Positions 35,040 through 45,539 are shown, numbered from the stretch's first letter. The stretch: DNA of 64,000 nt from Rhizobium herbae (GCF_017873135.1 NZ_JAGGJV010000009.1:223030-287029); one strand, 5' to 3'. The notes: generated by a model from the letters alone, not told the origin. Translations and numbers: made by a program.

Positions 35040-36080
35040 ATGAAATCAGTTTTGACACTGATGGCAGGCGCTGCCATCATCGTATCCCTGCACACCGCAG
35101 CCATGGCCAAGGATCTGGTCGTCGGTGTTTCCTGGTCGAACTTCCAGGAAGAGCGTTGGAAGACCGACGAAGCCGCCATCAAGGCAGCTCTGGAAGCATC
35201 CGGCGACAAGTACATCTCCGCTGACGCACAGGCTTCCGCCGCAAAGCAGCTGACCGACATCGAATCGCTGATCGCACAGGGCGCCAACGCCATCATCGTT
35301 CTGGCCCAGGACTCGGAAGCAATCGGTCCGGCCATTGAAAAGGCTGCTGCCGAAGGCATCCCGGTCGTCGGTTACGACCGCCTGATCGAAAATCCGGCTG
35401 CCTACTACATCACCTTCGACAACAAGGAAGTCGGCCGCATGCAGGCTGCCGAAGTGTTCAAGGTCAAGCCGGAAGGCAACTACGTCTTCATCAAGGGCGC
35501 ATCGACCGATCCGAACGCAGACTTCCTGTTTTCCGGACAGATGGAAGTGCTGAAGGCCGCCATGGACGCCGGCAAGATCAAGAATGTCGGCGAAGCCTAC
35601 ACCGACGGCTGGAAGCCTGAAGCTGCCCAGAAGAACATGGAGCAGTTCCTGACCGCCAACGACAACAAGGTCGACGGCGTCGTGTCCTCGAACGACGGCA
35701 TGGCCGGCGGCGTTGTAGCGGCTCTCGAAGCCCAGGGTCTGGCAGGCTCGGTCCCGGTTTCTGGCCAGGACGGCGACAAGGCCGCTCTGAACCGCGTCGC
35801 CCTCGGCACGCAGACAGTATCGGTCTGGAAGGATAGCCGCGAACTCGGCAAGAAGGCCGGCGAAATCGCCGTAGCGCTTGCCGGCGGCACCGCCATGGAC
35901 GCCATCGAAGGCAACGTGAAGTTCTCCGGCGGCCCGAAGGGCGTTGAAATGAACTCGTTCTTCATCGCACCGCAGCCGATCACCAAGGACAATCTGAACG
36001 TCGTCATCGACGCCGGCTGGATTTCCAAGGAAGAAACCTGCCAGGGCGTCAAGGCCGGAACCGTTGCTGTCTGCAACTGA
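35040..36080 (+). CDS. xylF: D-xylose ABC transporter substrate-binding protein
   Basis: A 346-residue periplasmic sugar-binding protein of the XylF type. It has a signal peptide ([23 protein letters not shown]) and family segments [21 protein letters not shown] at the mature start, [27 protein letters not shown] near residue 115, [19 protein letters not shown] near residue 150 and [27 protein letters not shown] near 240. GGGAGGA precedes the ATG at 35040. It begins xylF-xylH-xylG, divergent from a ROK repressor. Xylose is the expected ligand from the family. Confidence 0.9.
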   Translation: MKSVLTLMAGAAIIVSLHTAAMAKDLVVGVSWSNFQEERWKTDEAAIKAALEASGDKYISADAQASAAKQLTDIESLIAQGANAIIVLAQDSEAIGPAIEKAAAEGIPVVGYDRLIENPAAYYITFDNKEVGRMQAAEVFKVKPEGNYVFIKGASTDPNADFLFSGQMEVLKAAMDAGKIKNVGEAYTDGWKPEAAQKNMEQFLTANDNKVDGVVSSNDGMAGGVVAALEAQGLAGSVPVSGQDGDKAALNRVALGTQTVSVWKDSRELGKKAGEIAVALAGGTAMDAIEGNVKFSGGPKGVEMNSFFIAPQPITKDNLNVVIDAGWISKEETCQGVKAGTVAVCN

Positions 36081-36117
36081 TCCGATCCTGACCATGGGCA
36101 CATAAGGTCCCGTCACG

Positions 36118-36146
36118 AGCGCCGCAGCGATCACCGTTGCGGCGCT
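36118..36146 (+). other. Hairpin between xylF and xylH
   Basis: AGCGCCGCA (36118-36126) and TGCGGCGCT (36138-36146) form a perfect 9-bp stem with an 11-base loop in the 117-base gap. Such stems after binding-protein genes usually protect or attenuate the message so that the binding protein is made in excess. Confidence 0.6.
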
Positions 36147-36197
36147 TCTCCGATGTGCGGTCCTTAAGGACAAAAATAAAGGGGGAGTACTCAGGAA

Positions 36198-37523
36198 ATG
36201 GCAAAAACCACCATTGCCGCACCTTCCAGCAGCGTGCGCCAGACACAGGGAACCGCCTTGCAGCGTTTCCTGCAGGCGACCGAGATCGACACCCGTCTTC
36301 TCGGGATGATCGGCGCGCTGTTGATCATCTGGCTCGGCTTTCAGCTTACCACCGGCGGCCTTTTCGGCGGCCTTTTCCTGACACCGCGCAACCTTTGGAA
36401 CCTGACGGTTCAGGCTGCCTCGGTTTCCGTCATGGCAACCGGCATGGTGCTGGTCATCGTCACCCGCAACATTGACCTGTCGGTCGGTTCGATCCTCGGT
36501 TTCGTCGGCATGATCATGGCGATCACTCAGGCCAAGATCCTGCCGCCGCTCATCGGCTTCGACAATCCGGCCACATGGATCATCGCGCTTGCCGTGGGTA
36601 TTGCGCTCGGCACGGCCATCGGCGCGTTCCAAGGCATGATCATCGCGTTTCTCAATGTCCCCGCATTCATCGTCACGCTGGGCGGGCTGCTCGTCTGGCG
36701 TGCCGGCGCCTTCCTGGTCATCAGCGGCGCAACGGTCGCGCCGATGGATACGAAATTCCGGCTGATGGGCGGCGGCGCGGAGGGATCGATCGGTGCCACC
36801 GCGAGCTGGATCGTCGGCGTGCTCGCCTGCCTCGTCATTGTCGCGTCGATCATCAACTCCCGCAAACAGCGCAAGCGCTTCGGCTTTCCGCTGCGTCCGA
36901 TGTGGGCGGAGTATTTCCTCTCTACCGTCGGCTGCGTCACGGTCATGATCGCCGTCTGGGTACTCAACAGCTACTACATGCCGGTCAACCTCGCCAAGAA
37001 ATATGCCGAGGCCAACAATATCCCCTGGCCTGAAGGCGGACTGCAGATCCCGCTTGGCATCGCCATCCCGGTCCTGATGGCCGTCGGCATCGCCATAGCG
37101 ATGAGTTTCCTCACTACCCGCACCCGTTTCGGCCGCTATGTCTTTGCCATCGGCGGCAATCCCGAAGCAGCCGAGCTTGCCGGCATCAAGACCCGCTGGG
37201 TGACGGTGCGCATCTTCGCGCTGATGGGCGCGCTCTGCGCCATCGCCGCGGCAATCTCAACCGCCCGCCTCAATGCAGCCACCAATGCACAGGGCACGCT
37301 CGACGAGTTGTACACGATCGCAGCAGCAGTCATTGGCGGCACGTCGCTCGCCGGTGGCATGGGCACGATCTCCGGTGCCGTTCTCGGCGCGATCGTCATG
37401 CAGTCGTTGCAATCCGGCATGGTGCTGTTGCGCATCGATACGCCGCTGCAAAGCATCGTCATCGGCATCGTGCTGGTCATGGCCGTCTGGCTGGATACCG
37501 TGTACCGCGGCCGAGCCAAGTAG
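36198..37523 (+). CDS. xylH: Xylose ABC transporter permease
   Basis: A 441-residue permease, longer than ribose permeases and of XylH length, with about 10-12 membrane helices. Family features: [24 protein letters not shown] near residue 95, [24 protein letters not shown] near residue 150, a long central loop with [21 protein letters not shown] typical of XylH, and [25 protein letters not shown] near residue 310. It works with xylF and the ATPase gene that starts 13 bases downstream. Confidence 0.92.
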   Translation: MAKTTIAAPSSSVRQTQGTALQRFLQATEIDTRLLGMIGALLIIWLGFQLTTGGLFGGLFLTPRNLWNLTVQAASVSVMATGMVLVIVTRNIDLSVGSILGFVGMIMAITQAKILPPLIGFDNPATWIIALAVGIALGTAIGAFQGMIIAFLNVPAFIVTLGGLLVWRAGAFLVISGATVAPMDTKFRLMGGGAEGSIGATASWIVGVLACLVIVASIINSRKQRKRFGFPLRPMWAEYFLSTVGCVTVMIAVWVLNSYYMPVNLAKKYAEANNIPWPEGGLQIPLGIAIPVLMAVGIAIAMSFLTTRTRFGRYVFAIGGNPEAAELAGIKTRWVTVRIFALMGALCAIAAAISTARLNAATNAQGTLDELYTIAAAVIGGTSLAGGMGTISGAVLGAIVMQSLQSGMVLLRIDTPLQSIVIGIVLVMAVWLDTVYRGRAK

Positions 37524-37536
37524 AGGAGTACGAACA

Positions 37537-38322
37537 ATGACGGAACAACGCACTCCACTGGTGGAAATGAAGAACATTTCCATCTCCTTCGGCGGTATCC
37601 ACGCCGTCGACAACGCCTCGATCGATCTCTACCCGGGAGAAGTCGTGGCCCTGCTGGGCCACAACGGCGCCGGCAAGTCGACCCTGATCAAGATCCTATC
37701 GGGCGCCTACAAGCGCGATGCCGGCGAAATCCTGATCAATGGCGAGCCGGTCCATATCAGCAACCCGCGCGATGCCAAGGGCTACGGCATCGAGACGATC
37801 TACCAGACGCTGGCCGTCGCCGACAATGTCGACGCCGCCGCCAACCTCTATCTCGGCCGCGAACTGCGCACCCCCTGGGGCACGCTCGACGACGTGGCGA
37901 TGGAAGCCAAGGCCCGCGAGGTCATGGGGCGGCTCAACCCCAACTTCCGCCGCTTCAAGGAACCCGTGAAAGCACTGTCTGGCGGTCAGCGCCAGTCCGT
38001 CGCAATCGCCCGCGCCATCCTGTTCGACGCCCGTATCCTGATCATGGACGAGCCGACGGCAGCGCTCGGCCCCCAGGAAACGGCACAGGTCGGCGAACTG
38101 ATCAAGCAGCTGAAGCGCGAAGGCATAGGCATCTTCCTGATTAGCCACGACATCCACGACGTCTTCGACCTTGCCGACCGCGTGTCGGTGATGAAGAACG
38201 GCCAGGTTGTCGGCCACGCCCGCACCGAAGACGTGACCAAGGACGAAGTTCTCGGCATGATCATCCTCGGCAAGGTCCCGCCGAAGGCGATCGCCGGACC
38301 GGGCGCCATGCAATCGGCTTGA
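37537..38322 (+). CDS. xylG: Sugar ABC transporter ATPase, single-domain
   Basis: A 261-residue single-domain ATPase. Walker A is [10 protein letters not shown] near residue 45, signature [14 protein letters not shown] near residue 148, Walker [16 protein letters not shown] near residue 167 and switch His in [16 protein letters not shown] near residue 205. Enteric XylG is a double-length protein, whereas this half-size form is common in rhizobial xylose and fructose systems and must act as a homodimer. GAGGAG precedes the ATG. A strong terminator follows. Confidence 0.9.
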   Translation: MTEQRTPLVEMKNISISFGGIHAVDNASIDLYPGEVVALLGHNGAGKSTLIKILSGAYKRDAGEILINGEPVHISNPRDAKGYGIETIYQTLAVADNVDAAANLYLGRELRTPWGTLDDVAMEAKAREVMGRLNPNFRRFKEPVKALSGGQRQSVAIARAILFDARILIMDEPTAALGPQETAQVGELIKQLKREGIGIFLISHDIHDVFDLADRVSVMKNGQVVGHARTEDVTKDEVLGMIILGKVPPKAIAGPGAMQSA

Positions 38323-38345
38323 ACTGTCCGATCCTCGAAAATTCG

Positions 38346-38374
38346 ATGCCGCGCAGCAAAAGCGCGGCATTTTT
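38346..38374 (+). terminator. Rho-independent terminator of xylFHG
   Basis: ATGCCGCGC (38346-38354) and GCGCGGCAT (38362-38370) form a 9-bp stem with a 7-base loop, followed by TTTT. It begins 24 bases after the xylG stop. Confidence 0.92.
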
Positions 38375-38603
38375 CGTTGGCGGCAAACGGCCGGCGATTT
38401 CGCGCGGCAGAAATCGTCCCCTCCCTGATCGCCTGCGCGCATCAGGCTACCTGCAACGCCAACCGAACGAACGGCCCCCTCAGCCAAGCCAAAGCGAAAA
38501 CTCCGGAATTTCCTTTCACGGGATGCGCATTGACCATTGAAGCGCCGCGCATCCTAGTCTATGAACCGGTCACAGCCTGCTTCGACGCCTTGCCGTCGCG
38601 GAT

Positions 38604-38680
38604 GCACCCGTAGCTCAGCTGGATAGAGTACTGCCCTCCGAAGGCAGGGGTCACTGGTTCGAATCCAGTCGGGTGCACCA
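38604..38680 (+). tRNA. tRNA-Arg (anticodon CCG)
   Basis: The 77-base sequence folds as a cloverleaf: acceptor GCACCCG pairing with CGGGTGC, D arm with AGCTCAGCTGGATAGAGT, anticodon arm CTGCC-CTCCGAA-GGCAG giving CCG at 34-36, T arm with GGTTCGAATCC, and an encoded CCA end. It reads the CGG arginine codon. It stands alone, convergent with the following oxidase gene. Confidence 0.97.
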
Positions 38681-38708
38681 AAATTTGCGCGGAAGCCGAT
38701 TAGCTGGC

Positions 38709-40148
38709 TCACATCATCCGTCTCTCCCCGACAGGCCGCACGTTCTGGTTCATACGGAACAGGTTTTGCGGATCATACTGCCGCTTGATTTCGGCGAGTC
38801 GCTTGTAGTTATCGCCATAGGCGGCCTCGACGCGGTCCCCCTCGTCTTCGGGCATGAAGTTGATGTAGGCCGTTCCAGCGGCATGGGGTTTTGCCGCCTC
38901 GAAGAGTTGGCGTGCCCAGCCGATGCAGGCCTTGTCCATGGCCGCTTCGCGCCAGCGCGCGTGAACGTTCATGACAAAATGTGAATTTCGTTGTGGGAAA
39001 GCCGTCGCATCAGCAGCGACACGTCCGGCGGTGCCTCCGACGTGACCGATGAAGATCTCGCATTCCGGTCCGGGCAGCTTGCCGACGGCATCGAGCAGTA
39101 TACCGATCGTCGCGTCGGAAAGCTCTATGAAATCATGACTCTTCCAGTAGTTGCGGGCACCGGGCGTCAGCAGGGGATCGAATGCCTGTTGCCAGCCGGC
39201 AAACGGATTGGGGCCGACAACATCGGCAATCGGCTTGCCGATCGAACGCAACTGTTTCGTCGCCTTCTCGCCCGCGGCAAGATCGCCACAATAGCACATG
39301 GCGAGAACCACGACCTCCTTGCCATGCCACTCCTGCGGAAGGAATGGCAGTGGCGGCGCCTGCCGCATGACGACCCAGCAGGTCAACTCGTCCGGCGCTT
39401 TTTCCAGCGCTTGTCGATATTGCTGAAGAACCGTTTTCGCATCGGAGAACGGATGCACGACCAGCCCCGAAAGCACCTGTGGACCGAGGTCATGCAGCTG
39501 AAATTCAAACGCAGTGACAATGCCGAAATTTCCGCCGCCGCCCCTCAGCGCCCAGAACAGGTCGGGATGGTCCTTGGCACTTGCCCGAACCAACTCACCA
39601 TTCGCCATCACCACATCGGCGGAAAGGAGATTGTCAATCGTCAGCCCGAATTTGCGCGTGATCCAGCCGAAGCCGCCACCAAGCGTCAGCCCGGCAATGC
39701 CGGTCGTCGAATTGATGCCGGTCGGTACAATCAGGCCGAAAGCCTGGGTTTCCTTGTCGACATCGGCCAAGGTCGCCCCCGGCTCGACCCACGCCCGTTT
39801 TGCCGCAACATCGACACGCACCGACTTCATCGGCGACAGGTCGATCATCATGCCGCCGTCGCAGACCGCGTTGCCGGCAATATTGTGCCCACCGCCGCGC
39901 ACCGATACGAGCAGCTTGTTTTTGGCTGCAAATCGTACCGCATTAACCACGTCGGCTGCCCCAGCGCATTGCGCGATCAGGGCCGGCCGGCGGTCGATCA
40001 TGGCGTTCCAGATCGTCCGCACCTCGTCATAGGACGCATCACTTGCGTCCAGCACCTTGCCACGCAGACACCCGGCAAACGCCTCGATGGCCGCAACACC
40101 AATCTTCGTCTTTCCTGCTTGCAGGTTCATGAGGCTCATGTCGTTCAT
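38709..40148 (-). CDS. FAD-binding oxidoreductase with berberine-bridge C-terminus
   Basis: A 479-residue flavoprotein of the BBE/FAD-linked oxidase family. The FAD-binding PCMH domain has SVRGGGHNIAGNAVCDGGMMIDL near residue 85, whose His likely carries FAD covalently, and GGGFGWITRKFGLTIDNL near residue 155; the C-terminal BBE domain ends with YKRLAEIKRQYDPQNLFRMNQNVRP. The cysteine that forms the second flavin link in some members is not obvious. Relatives oxidise sugars or alkaloid-like alcohols; the substrate here is unknown. It is transcribed alone. Confidence 0.88.
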   Translation of the reverse strand: MNDMSLMNLQAGKTKIGVAAIEAFAGCLRGKVLDASDASYDEVRTIWNAMIDRRPALIAQCAGAADVVNAVRFAAKNKLLVSVRGGGHNIAGNAVCDGGMMIDLSPMKSVRVDVAAKRAWVEPGATLADVDKETQAFGLIVPTGINSTTGIAGLTLGGGFGWITRKFGLTIDNLLSADVVMANGELVRASAKDHPDLFWALRGGGGNFGIVTAFEFQLHDLGPQVLSGLVVHPFSDAKTVLQQYRQALEKAPDELTCWVVMRQAPPLPFLPQEWHGKEVVVLAMCYCGDLAAGEKATKQLRSIGKPIADVVGPNPFAGWQQAFDPLLTPGARNYWKSHDFIELSDATIGILLDAVGKLPGPECEIFIGHVGGTAGRVAADATAFPQRNSHFVMNVHARWREAAMDKACIGWARQLFEAAKPHAAGTAYINFMPEDEGDRVEAAYGDNYKRLAEIKRQYDPQNLFRMNQNVRPVGERRMM

Positions 40149-40296
40149 GGTCTGCTCCTCCCAAGGTGAACCATGCCCCAGCAGGAGAAATATTGCGCCT
40201 TTCTAATGTACAGTGCAAGGCGCTGATTGTCGGACCTCAAGGGAGGTGCCGCAGCCGTATGATTTGTTCAGGCTCCCAGCGGCCAGCCCTTCAGCT

Positions 40297-41055
40297 TTAC
40301 GCCACGGCGTTCCGCACAAACCCCTTGCTCGCAACCATCAAATTCTTCGTATAATCCTCGCTCAGCCGTCCCGCAACGAGATCGGCCGATGACAACCGTT
40401 CGACCACCTTGCCGTTCTTCATCACCGCCAGCCGCTCGCACATATGGGTGACGACACCGAGGTCGTGGCTGACCATGATATAGGTGAGCTTGCGGTCGCG
40501 GCGGACCTGTTCGAGCAGGTTGAGAACTTCGGCCTGCACCGAGGCATCGAGCGCCGAGGTCGGCTCGTCGAGCAGCATGATCTGCGGTTCGATGATCAGC
40601 GCCCTTGCAATGGCGATGCGCTGGCGCTGGCCGCCCGAAAGCTGATGCGAATAGCGGAAGCGGAAGGATGAGCCGAGGCCAACCTCATCGAGCGCGCGCA
40701 GGATGCGGCGCTCGGCATCGGCGACGCCGTGGATGGCCAGCGGCTCCTGCAGCAGCCGGTCGACCGTCTGGCGGGGGTGCAGCGAGCCGTAGGGATCCTG
40801 GAACACCATCTGCACCTGGCGATAGAACGCCTTGTCGCGGTATTTGGCATCGAGAGGCTTGCCGTCGAGTACGATCCTGCCTGACGTTACCGGCGACAGG
40901 CCGGCGATGGCGCGCAGCAGCGTCGATTTGCCCGATCCGGATTCGCCGACGAGACCGAAGGATTCACCTGGCGCCACGTCGATGCTGACAGTGTCGAGCG
41001 CCAGGAAATCGTCATAGGTGACCGTCAGGTTTTCAGCCGATACAATTGCCGTCAT
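40297..41055 (-). CDS. dppF: Peptide ABC transporter ATPase (DppF type)
   Basis: A 252-residue ATPase with Walker A LVGESGSGKSTLLRAI near residue 40, Q-loop VFQDPYGSLHPRQTV near residue 88, signature HQLSGGQRQRIAIARAL near residue 140 and Walker B QIMLLDEPTSALD near 160. The ATG at 41055 overlaps the dppD stop as ATGA, which makes it preferable to the GTG 9 bases upstream. It lacks the long Cys-rich tail of some DppF proteins. Last gene of the operon. Confidence 0.92.
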   Translation of the reverse strand: MTAIVSAENLTVTYDDFLALDTVSIDVAPGESFGLVGESGSGKSTLLRAIAGLSPVTSGRIVLDGKPLDAKYRDKAFYRQVQMVFQDPYGSLHPRQTVDRLLQEPLAIHGVADAERRILRALDEVGLGSSFRFRYSHQLSGGQRQRIAIARALIIEPQIMLLDEPTSALDASVQAEVLNLLEQVRRDRKLTYIMVSHDLGVVTHMCERLAVMKNGKVVERLSSADLVAGRLSEDYTKNLMVASKGFVRNAVA

Positions 41056-41885
41056 AGCGCCCACTCCGGCTGGCGATCGAGTACCGGCAGTGGGTGTCGG
41101 TCCGTGCCGAGCGTCGGCATGCAGTTGAGCAGCCCTTGCGTATAGGGATGTTTCGCATTGCCAAGGTCGGACGCTACCAGTTCCTCGACGATCTTGCCGG
41201 CATACATGACGATGACCCGATCGCAGAAGGACGACACGAGCCGGAGATCATGGGAGATGAAGATCAGGCCCATGCCGCGCTCGGAAACCAGCTTGTCGAG
41301 GATGCCGAGTACCTCGAGCTGCACGGTCACATCGAGCGCCGATGTCGGCTCGTCGGCAACCAGCAGTTCCGGCCCGGCGATCAGCATCATGGCGATCATG
41401 GCGCGCTGGCCCATGCCGCCGGAAACCTCGTGCGGATGCAGATCGAAGACACGGCCGGCATCGCGGATCTGGACCGCCTCCAGCATGGCGATGGCGCGAT
41501 CACGCGCCTCACGCTTGCCGACATTCTCATGCGTGCGCAGCGTCTCGACGATCTGCCGGCCGATGCTCATGACGGGGTTGAGCGAATATTTCGGATCCTG
41601 CAGGATCATCGCAATGCGGCTGCCACGCAACGATCGTCTGACCTTGGCGGGGGCGGTCAGAAGGTCGATACCGGCGAAGTTCAGCTTGCTGGCCGATACC
41701 TTCGCATGCGCCGGCGTCAGCCCCATGATCGCCCTGCCCGTCTGCGATTTTCCCGAGCCGCTTTCGCCGACAATCCCCAGCCGCTCGCGCCCGAGTGTGA
41801 AGGAGACGCCTCGTACCGCCTCGATCAGGCCGGTACGGGTGGGAAATGACACCCGGAGATCGTCGACCGTCAGCATTGTGCTCAT
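41052..41885 (-). CDS. dppD: Peptide ABC transporter ATPase (DppD type)
   Basis: A 277-residue ATPase with Walker A IVGESGSGKSQTGRAIMG near residue 38, Q-loop ILQDPKYSLNPVMSIGRQI near 93, signature HEVSGGMGQRAMIAMMLI near residue 152 (a slightly unusual LSGG variant, VSGGM, common in DppD) and Walker B ELLVADEPTSALDV near 175. The C-terminal KHPYTQGLLNCMPTLG matches oligopeptide transporter ATPases. It overlaps dppC and dppF by 4 bases each. Confidence 0.92.
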   Translation of the reverse strand: MSTMLTVDDLRVSFPTRTGLIEAVRGVSFTLGRERLGIVGESGSGKSQTGRAIMGLTPAHAKVSASKLNFAGIDLLTAPAKVRRSLRGSRIAMILQDPKYSLNPVMSIGRQIVETLRTHENVGKREARDRAIAMLEAVQIRDAGRVFDLHPHEVSGGMGQRAMIAMMLIAGPELLVADEPTSALDVTVQLEVLGILDKLVSERGMGLIFISHDLRLVSSFCDRVIVMYAGKIVEELVASDLGNAKHPYTQGLLNCMPTLGTDRHPLPVLDRQPEWAL

Positions 41886-42817
41886 TGGCCGCTCTCCCGT
41901 GGATCGAGCGCATCGCGCAGGCCGTCACCCAAAAGGTTGAAGCCGAGACTGACGATGAGGATGGCAATGCCGGGCATGGTGGCGACCCACCACTGGTCGA
42001 GAATGAAGCGGCGGCCCGACGCGATCATCGCGCCCCATTCCGGCAGCGGCGGCTGCGCGCCAAGCCCGAGAAAGCCGAGGCCCGCCGCCGTCAGGATGAT
42101 ACCGGCCATGTCGAGCGTGACGCGGACGATCAGCGAGGATACGCACATCGGCATGACATGCCGCAGCACGATGCGGAACGGCGAAGCCCCCATCAGTCGC
42201 ACGGCGGCGATGTAATCCGAATTGCGCACCGTCAGCGTCTCGGCGCGGGCGATGCGGGCATAGGGCGGCCAGGAGGTGATGGCGATGGCAAGAATGGCGT
42301 TTTCGATGCCCGGACCCATGGCGGCAACGAAGGCGAGCGCCAGCACGAGCTTGGGGAAGGCAAGGAAGATGTCGGTGATCCGCATCAACACCGCATCCAC
42401 CCAGCCACCGGCATAACCGGAGACCGCGCCGACCAGAAGGCCGATGGGGGCGGCGATGATCGCCACGAGAACGATGACCAGCAGTGTCAGCCGCGATCCG
42501 TGCAGGAGGCGCGAGAGAATGTCCCTGCCCTGGTCGTCAGTGCCAAGCAGATAACCTTCGCTGCCCGGCGGTAGTAGCCGCGCACCGCCGAGATTGCCGA
42601 TGACAGGCGAATGCGGCGCCAGCACATCGGCAAAGATCGCGATGAGAATGAGCAGAAGGATGATGCAGAGGCCGGCAACGGCAAGCTTGTTGGCCGAAAA
42701 CCGCTGCCAGGTCATATAGGCGCGGCCGAGCCGGGCCTGCAGGCGCGATTGCGGCCTGTCGGACATCAGCCACTGGCGGCGGGTCACGGGGATGGTTTGA
42801 AGGCTGGACTGGCTCAT
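41882..42817 (-). CDS. dppC: Peptide ABC transporter permease (DppC type)
   Basis: A 311-residue permease with a cytoplasmic N-terminus of about 30 residues and six membrane helices. The family signature LLGTDDQGRDILSRLLHGSRLTL is near residue 90, and the EAA loop is YARIARAETLTVRNSDYIAAVRLMGASPFRI near residue 205. It overlaps dppB and dppD by 4 bases each (ATGA). Confidence 0.93.
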   Translation of the reverse strand: MSQSSLQTIPVTRRQWLMSDRPQSRLQARLGRAYMTWQRFSANKLAVAGLCIILLLILIAIFADVLAPHSPVIGNLGGARLLPPGSEGYLLGTDDQGRDILSRLLHGSRLTLLVIVLVAIIAAPIGLLVGAVSGYAGGWVDAVLMRITDIFLAFPKLVLALAFVAAMGPGIENAILAIAITSWPPYARIARAETLTVRNSDYIAAVRLMGASPFRIVLRHVMPMCVSSLIVRVTLDMAGIILTAAGLGFLGLGAQPPLPEWGAMIASGRRFILDQWWVATMPGIAILIVSLGFNLLGDGLRDALDPRESGQ

Positions 42818-43881
42818 CGCGCGCGCGTCCTCGGGTCAAGCGTCCGGTAAAGAAGATCGGACAGGATGTTGATGGCGATGAAGACGGAACCGATGACGAT
42901 GGTGCCGCCCAGCACCGCGTTCATGTCGGCATTCTGCAGCGAATTGGTGATATAGAGGCCGAGCCCCGGCCAGGCAAAGACCGTCTCCGTCAGCACCGAG
43001 CCTTCCAGAAGGCCGGCATAGGACAGCGCAATCACGGTGACCAGCGGCACCGCGGCATTGCGCAGCGCGTGCCCCCAGATGATCCGCGTTTCCGACAATC
43101 CCTTGGCGCGTGCGGCGACGATATATTCCTGGCTGAGTTCGTTGAGCATGAAGCTGCGGGTCATACGGCTGATATAGGCAAGCGAGAAATAGCCGAGCAG
43201 GCTGGCCGGCAGGATGATGTGGCGGAAGACGTCGCGGAACACGTCCCACTGCCCCTGCCAGAAAGAGTCAATCAGATAGAGGCCCGTCACCGGCGTAAAG
43301 CTATATTCGTAGACGATGTCGATGCGGCCCGGGAAGGCCACCCATCGCAGCTTGGCGTAGAACAACAACAGCGACAACAGCGCCAGCCAGAAGATCGGCA
43401 CGGAATAACCGACAAGGCCGACGACGCGGACGATCTGGTCGGCGATCGAACCGCGCTTGACGGCTGCAAGCACGCCCAGCGGCACGCCGAAGAGGCTGCC
43501 GATGATCGTTCCGAACGTCGCCAGTTCCAGCGTCGCCGGAAAGACACGGCGGATGTCGGCCATCACCGGATTGGTGGTCAGAACGGAGGTGCCGAAATTG
43601 CCGGTCAGAGCATCCCGGACATAGAGATAGAACTGCACGTAAAGCGGCTTGTTGAAGCCCATCAGTTCACGGGTCCGCTCGACCACATGCGCCGGCGCCC
43701 GGTCGCCAAGAACGGCCAGAACAGGATCGATCGGGATGACGCGGCCGATGAAGAAGGTCACCGCCAGCAAGCCGAGATAGGTCGTGACGATGATGACCAG
43801 GAAGCGCAGAACGCTCTTGGCCAAACCGTTGGCGCGGGCGCGTTTGCGCCCGGCCAGTTGCGTTGTTTCGGGAATGGTCAC
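42814..43881 (-). CDS. dppB: Peptide ABC transporter permease (DppB type)
   Basis: A 355-residue permease with an N-terminal basic segment (RKRARANGLAKSV), a first helix LRFLVIIVTTYLGLLAVTFFIGRVIP and the conserved LGDRAPAHVVERTRELMGFNKPLYVQFYLYVRDALTGNFG. The EAA loop is FMLNELSQEYIVAARAKGLSETRIIWGHALRNA near residue 240. It pairs with DppC to form the membrane channel. It starts 14 bases after the dppA stop. Confidence 0.93.
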   Translation of the reverse strand: MTIPETTQLAGRKRARANGLAKSVLRFLVIIVTTYLGLLAVTFFIGRVIPIDPVLAVLGDRAPAHVVERTRELMGFNKPLYVQFYLYVRDALTGNFGTSVLTTNPVMADIRRVFPATLELATFGTIIGSLFGVPLGVLAAVKRGSIADQIVRVVGLVGYSVPIFWLALLSLLLFYAKLRWVAFPGRIDIVYEYSFTPVTGLYLIDSFWQGQWDVFRDVFRHIILPASLLGYFSLAYISRMTRSFMLNELSQEYIVAARAKGLSETRIIWGHALRNAAVPLVTVIALSYAGLLEGSVLTETVFAWPGLGLYITNSLQNADMNAVLGGTIVIGSVFIAINILSDLLYRTLDPRTRAR

Positions 43882-43895
43882 CGGTCGTCTCCGGC

Positions 43896-45539
43896 CTATT
43901 CCTTGGAAACGTTGAAGACGTAGTTGGTATCAAAGCTCGGACCGAGCTTGAAGCCCTTGAGATTACCGCGATAGCCGGCGACTTCCGTCTGCTGGAAGAT
44001 CACCACGAACGGGCTCTTTTCCAGAACCTTCTTCTGCAGGTCCTTGTACATGTCAGCACGCTTGGTCGCATCCCTTTCAAGCAGGGCAGCCTTGCTCTCC
44101 TCGGTCCATTCCTTCGGCACGTCCCAGGTATTACGCCAGGCGAGCGTCTTGGTCTTGCCTTCGTCGGAATTGTCCGGATTGACGGTGAAGGTCTCTGCAT
44201 TGGAGTTCGGATCGAAATAATCCTGGCCCCACTGGCCGATATAGATGTCGTGCGTGCGGGCACGGTACTTGGTCAGGGTCTGTTTGCCGTCGCCGGGGAT
44301 GATTTCCATCTTGATGCCGGCCTGGCCCAGCGTCTGCTGAATGGATTCAGCGATGCCGGTCACCGGCTGGTTGTTGCGCACATCCATGGTCACGGCGAAG
44401 CCATCGGCAAGACCGGCCTTGCCCAGCAGCTCCTTGGCCTTGGCGACGTCGAACTTGTACGGGTTCTCATCGAGTTCGCCGAGAACGCCCTTCGGCAGGA
44501 AAGTCTGGTGGATTTCACCGATGCCCTTGATCAGGGTCGAGCCGATCGCGTCGTAGTCGATCAGATACTTGAAAGCTTCGGCCACTTCCGGCTTGGCCAG
44601 ATTGGCATTCTTCTGGTTCAGGCTGATGTAATAGACCGTGCCCTTCGGTGCGCTTGTGGTGGCAAGGTCCGTGTTTTTGGTAACCGCATCGAGATCGCCC
44701 GGCTCCAGATTGCGCGCAACGTCGATGTCACCGGCTTCGAGTGCGAGGCGTTGGCCGGAGCTTTCCTTCATATGACGGTAGATGACACGGGCAAGCGGCG
44801 CCTTTTCGCCATAATAGTTGTCGTTGCGTTCCATGACGACGACTTCATTGGCGCGCCATTCGCGCATCTTGAAGGCGCCAGAGCCGGCATAGCCGGTCTT
44901 CAGCCATTCATTGCCGAAGTCGTTGTCATACTTGTACTCGTCGGACGGCGTAACAGCGGCCACATGCTCCAGCACGAGCTTTTTGTCGACGACAGCACCG
45001 ACGGTTGCGGTCAGGCAGTTCAAGACGAAGCTCGGCGCATAGGCCTTGTCGACGGTGAAGGTGAAGGTGCCGGCATCGGTCGCCTTGGCTTTTTCCGTCA
45101 CGTTGTCGCCCGTCAGGCCAAACTGGGTGAGGATGAAGGCGGGGCTCTTGTCGAGCTTGACGACGCGCTCGAAGGAATAGGCGACGTCTTCCGCCGTCAC
45201 GGGGTTGCCGGAAGCAAACTTGAGGTCCGGCTTCAGCTTGAACGTGTAGGTCAGGCCATCATCCGAGACCGTCCAGCTTTCGGCGAGGTCGCCGACGATC
45301 TTGGACGTGTCGTTGAGATCGAGGCGGACAAGATAGCTATAGGTGTTGGCGGTGACTTCGGCGGTCGACAGTTCGAAGGCTTCGCCCGGATCCATGGTGA
45401 TGATGTCGTCGATCGCCCAGCCCTCGACCAGGGTATCGGCCGGCGTTTCGGCGAATGCGGGCGCACCTGCCATCAAGATCAGCGACATGGCGGCGCCTGC
45501 CGTCAACATTCGGACATGCCTGTTTAGTGAATGCATCAT
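43896..45539 (-). CDS. dppA: Peptide ABC transporter substrate-binding protein (DppA type)
   Basis: A 547-residue SBP_bac_5 binding protein with a signal peptide (about residues 1-30, ending GAPAFA). Family features include the N-terminal WAIDDIITMDPGEAFELS, YTFKLKPDLKFASGNPVTAEDVAYSFERVV near residue 95, and YIGQWGQDYFDPNSNAETFTVN near residue 435. The ATG at 45539 is chosen because the signal peptide begins there. Placed between a dipeptidase gene and the permeases, it should bring dipeptides to DppBCDF. Confidence 0.92.
   Translation of the reverse strand: MMHSLNRHVRMLTAGAAMSLILMAGAPAFAETPADTLVEGWAIDDIITMDPGEAFELSTAEVTANTYSYLVRLDLNDTSKIVGDLAESWTVSDDGLTYTFKLKPDLKFASGNPVTAEDVAYSFERVVKLDKSPAFILTQFGLTGDNVTEKAKATDAGTFTFTVDKAYAPSFVLNCLTATVGAVVDKKLVLEHVAAVTPSDEYKYDNDFGNEWLKTGYAGSGAFKMREWRANEVVVMERNDNYYGEKAPLARVIYRHMKESSGQRLALEAGDIDVARNLEPGDLDAVTKNTDLATTSAPKGTVYYISLNQKNANLAKPEVAEAFKYLIDYDAIGSTLIKGIGEIHQTFLPKGVLGELDENPYKFDVAKAKELLGKAGLADGFAVTMDVRNNQPVTGIAESIQQTLGQAGIKMEIIPGDGKQTLTKYRARTHDIYIGQWGQDYFDPNSNAETFTVNPDNSDEGKTKTLAWRNTWDVPKEWTEESKAALLERDATKRADMYKDLQKKVLEKSPFVVIFQQTEVAGYRGNLKGFKLGPSFDTNYVFNVSKE

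Noticed and set aside
35046..36632. A 528-codon minus-strand frame opposite xylF and xylH
   Set aside because: It covers parts of two genes on the other strand and the hairpin between them, with no domain.
38604..38680. tRNA-Arg as an integration site
   Set aside because: No integrase gene lies nearby and I see no repeated copy of the tRNA 3' end downstream.
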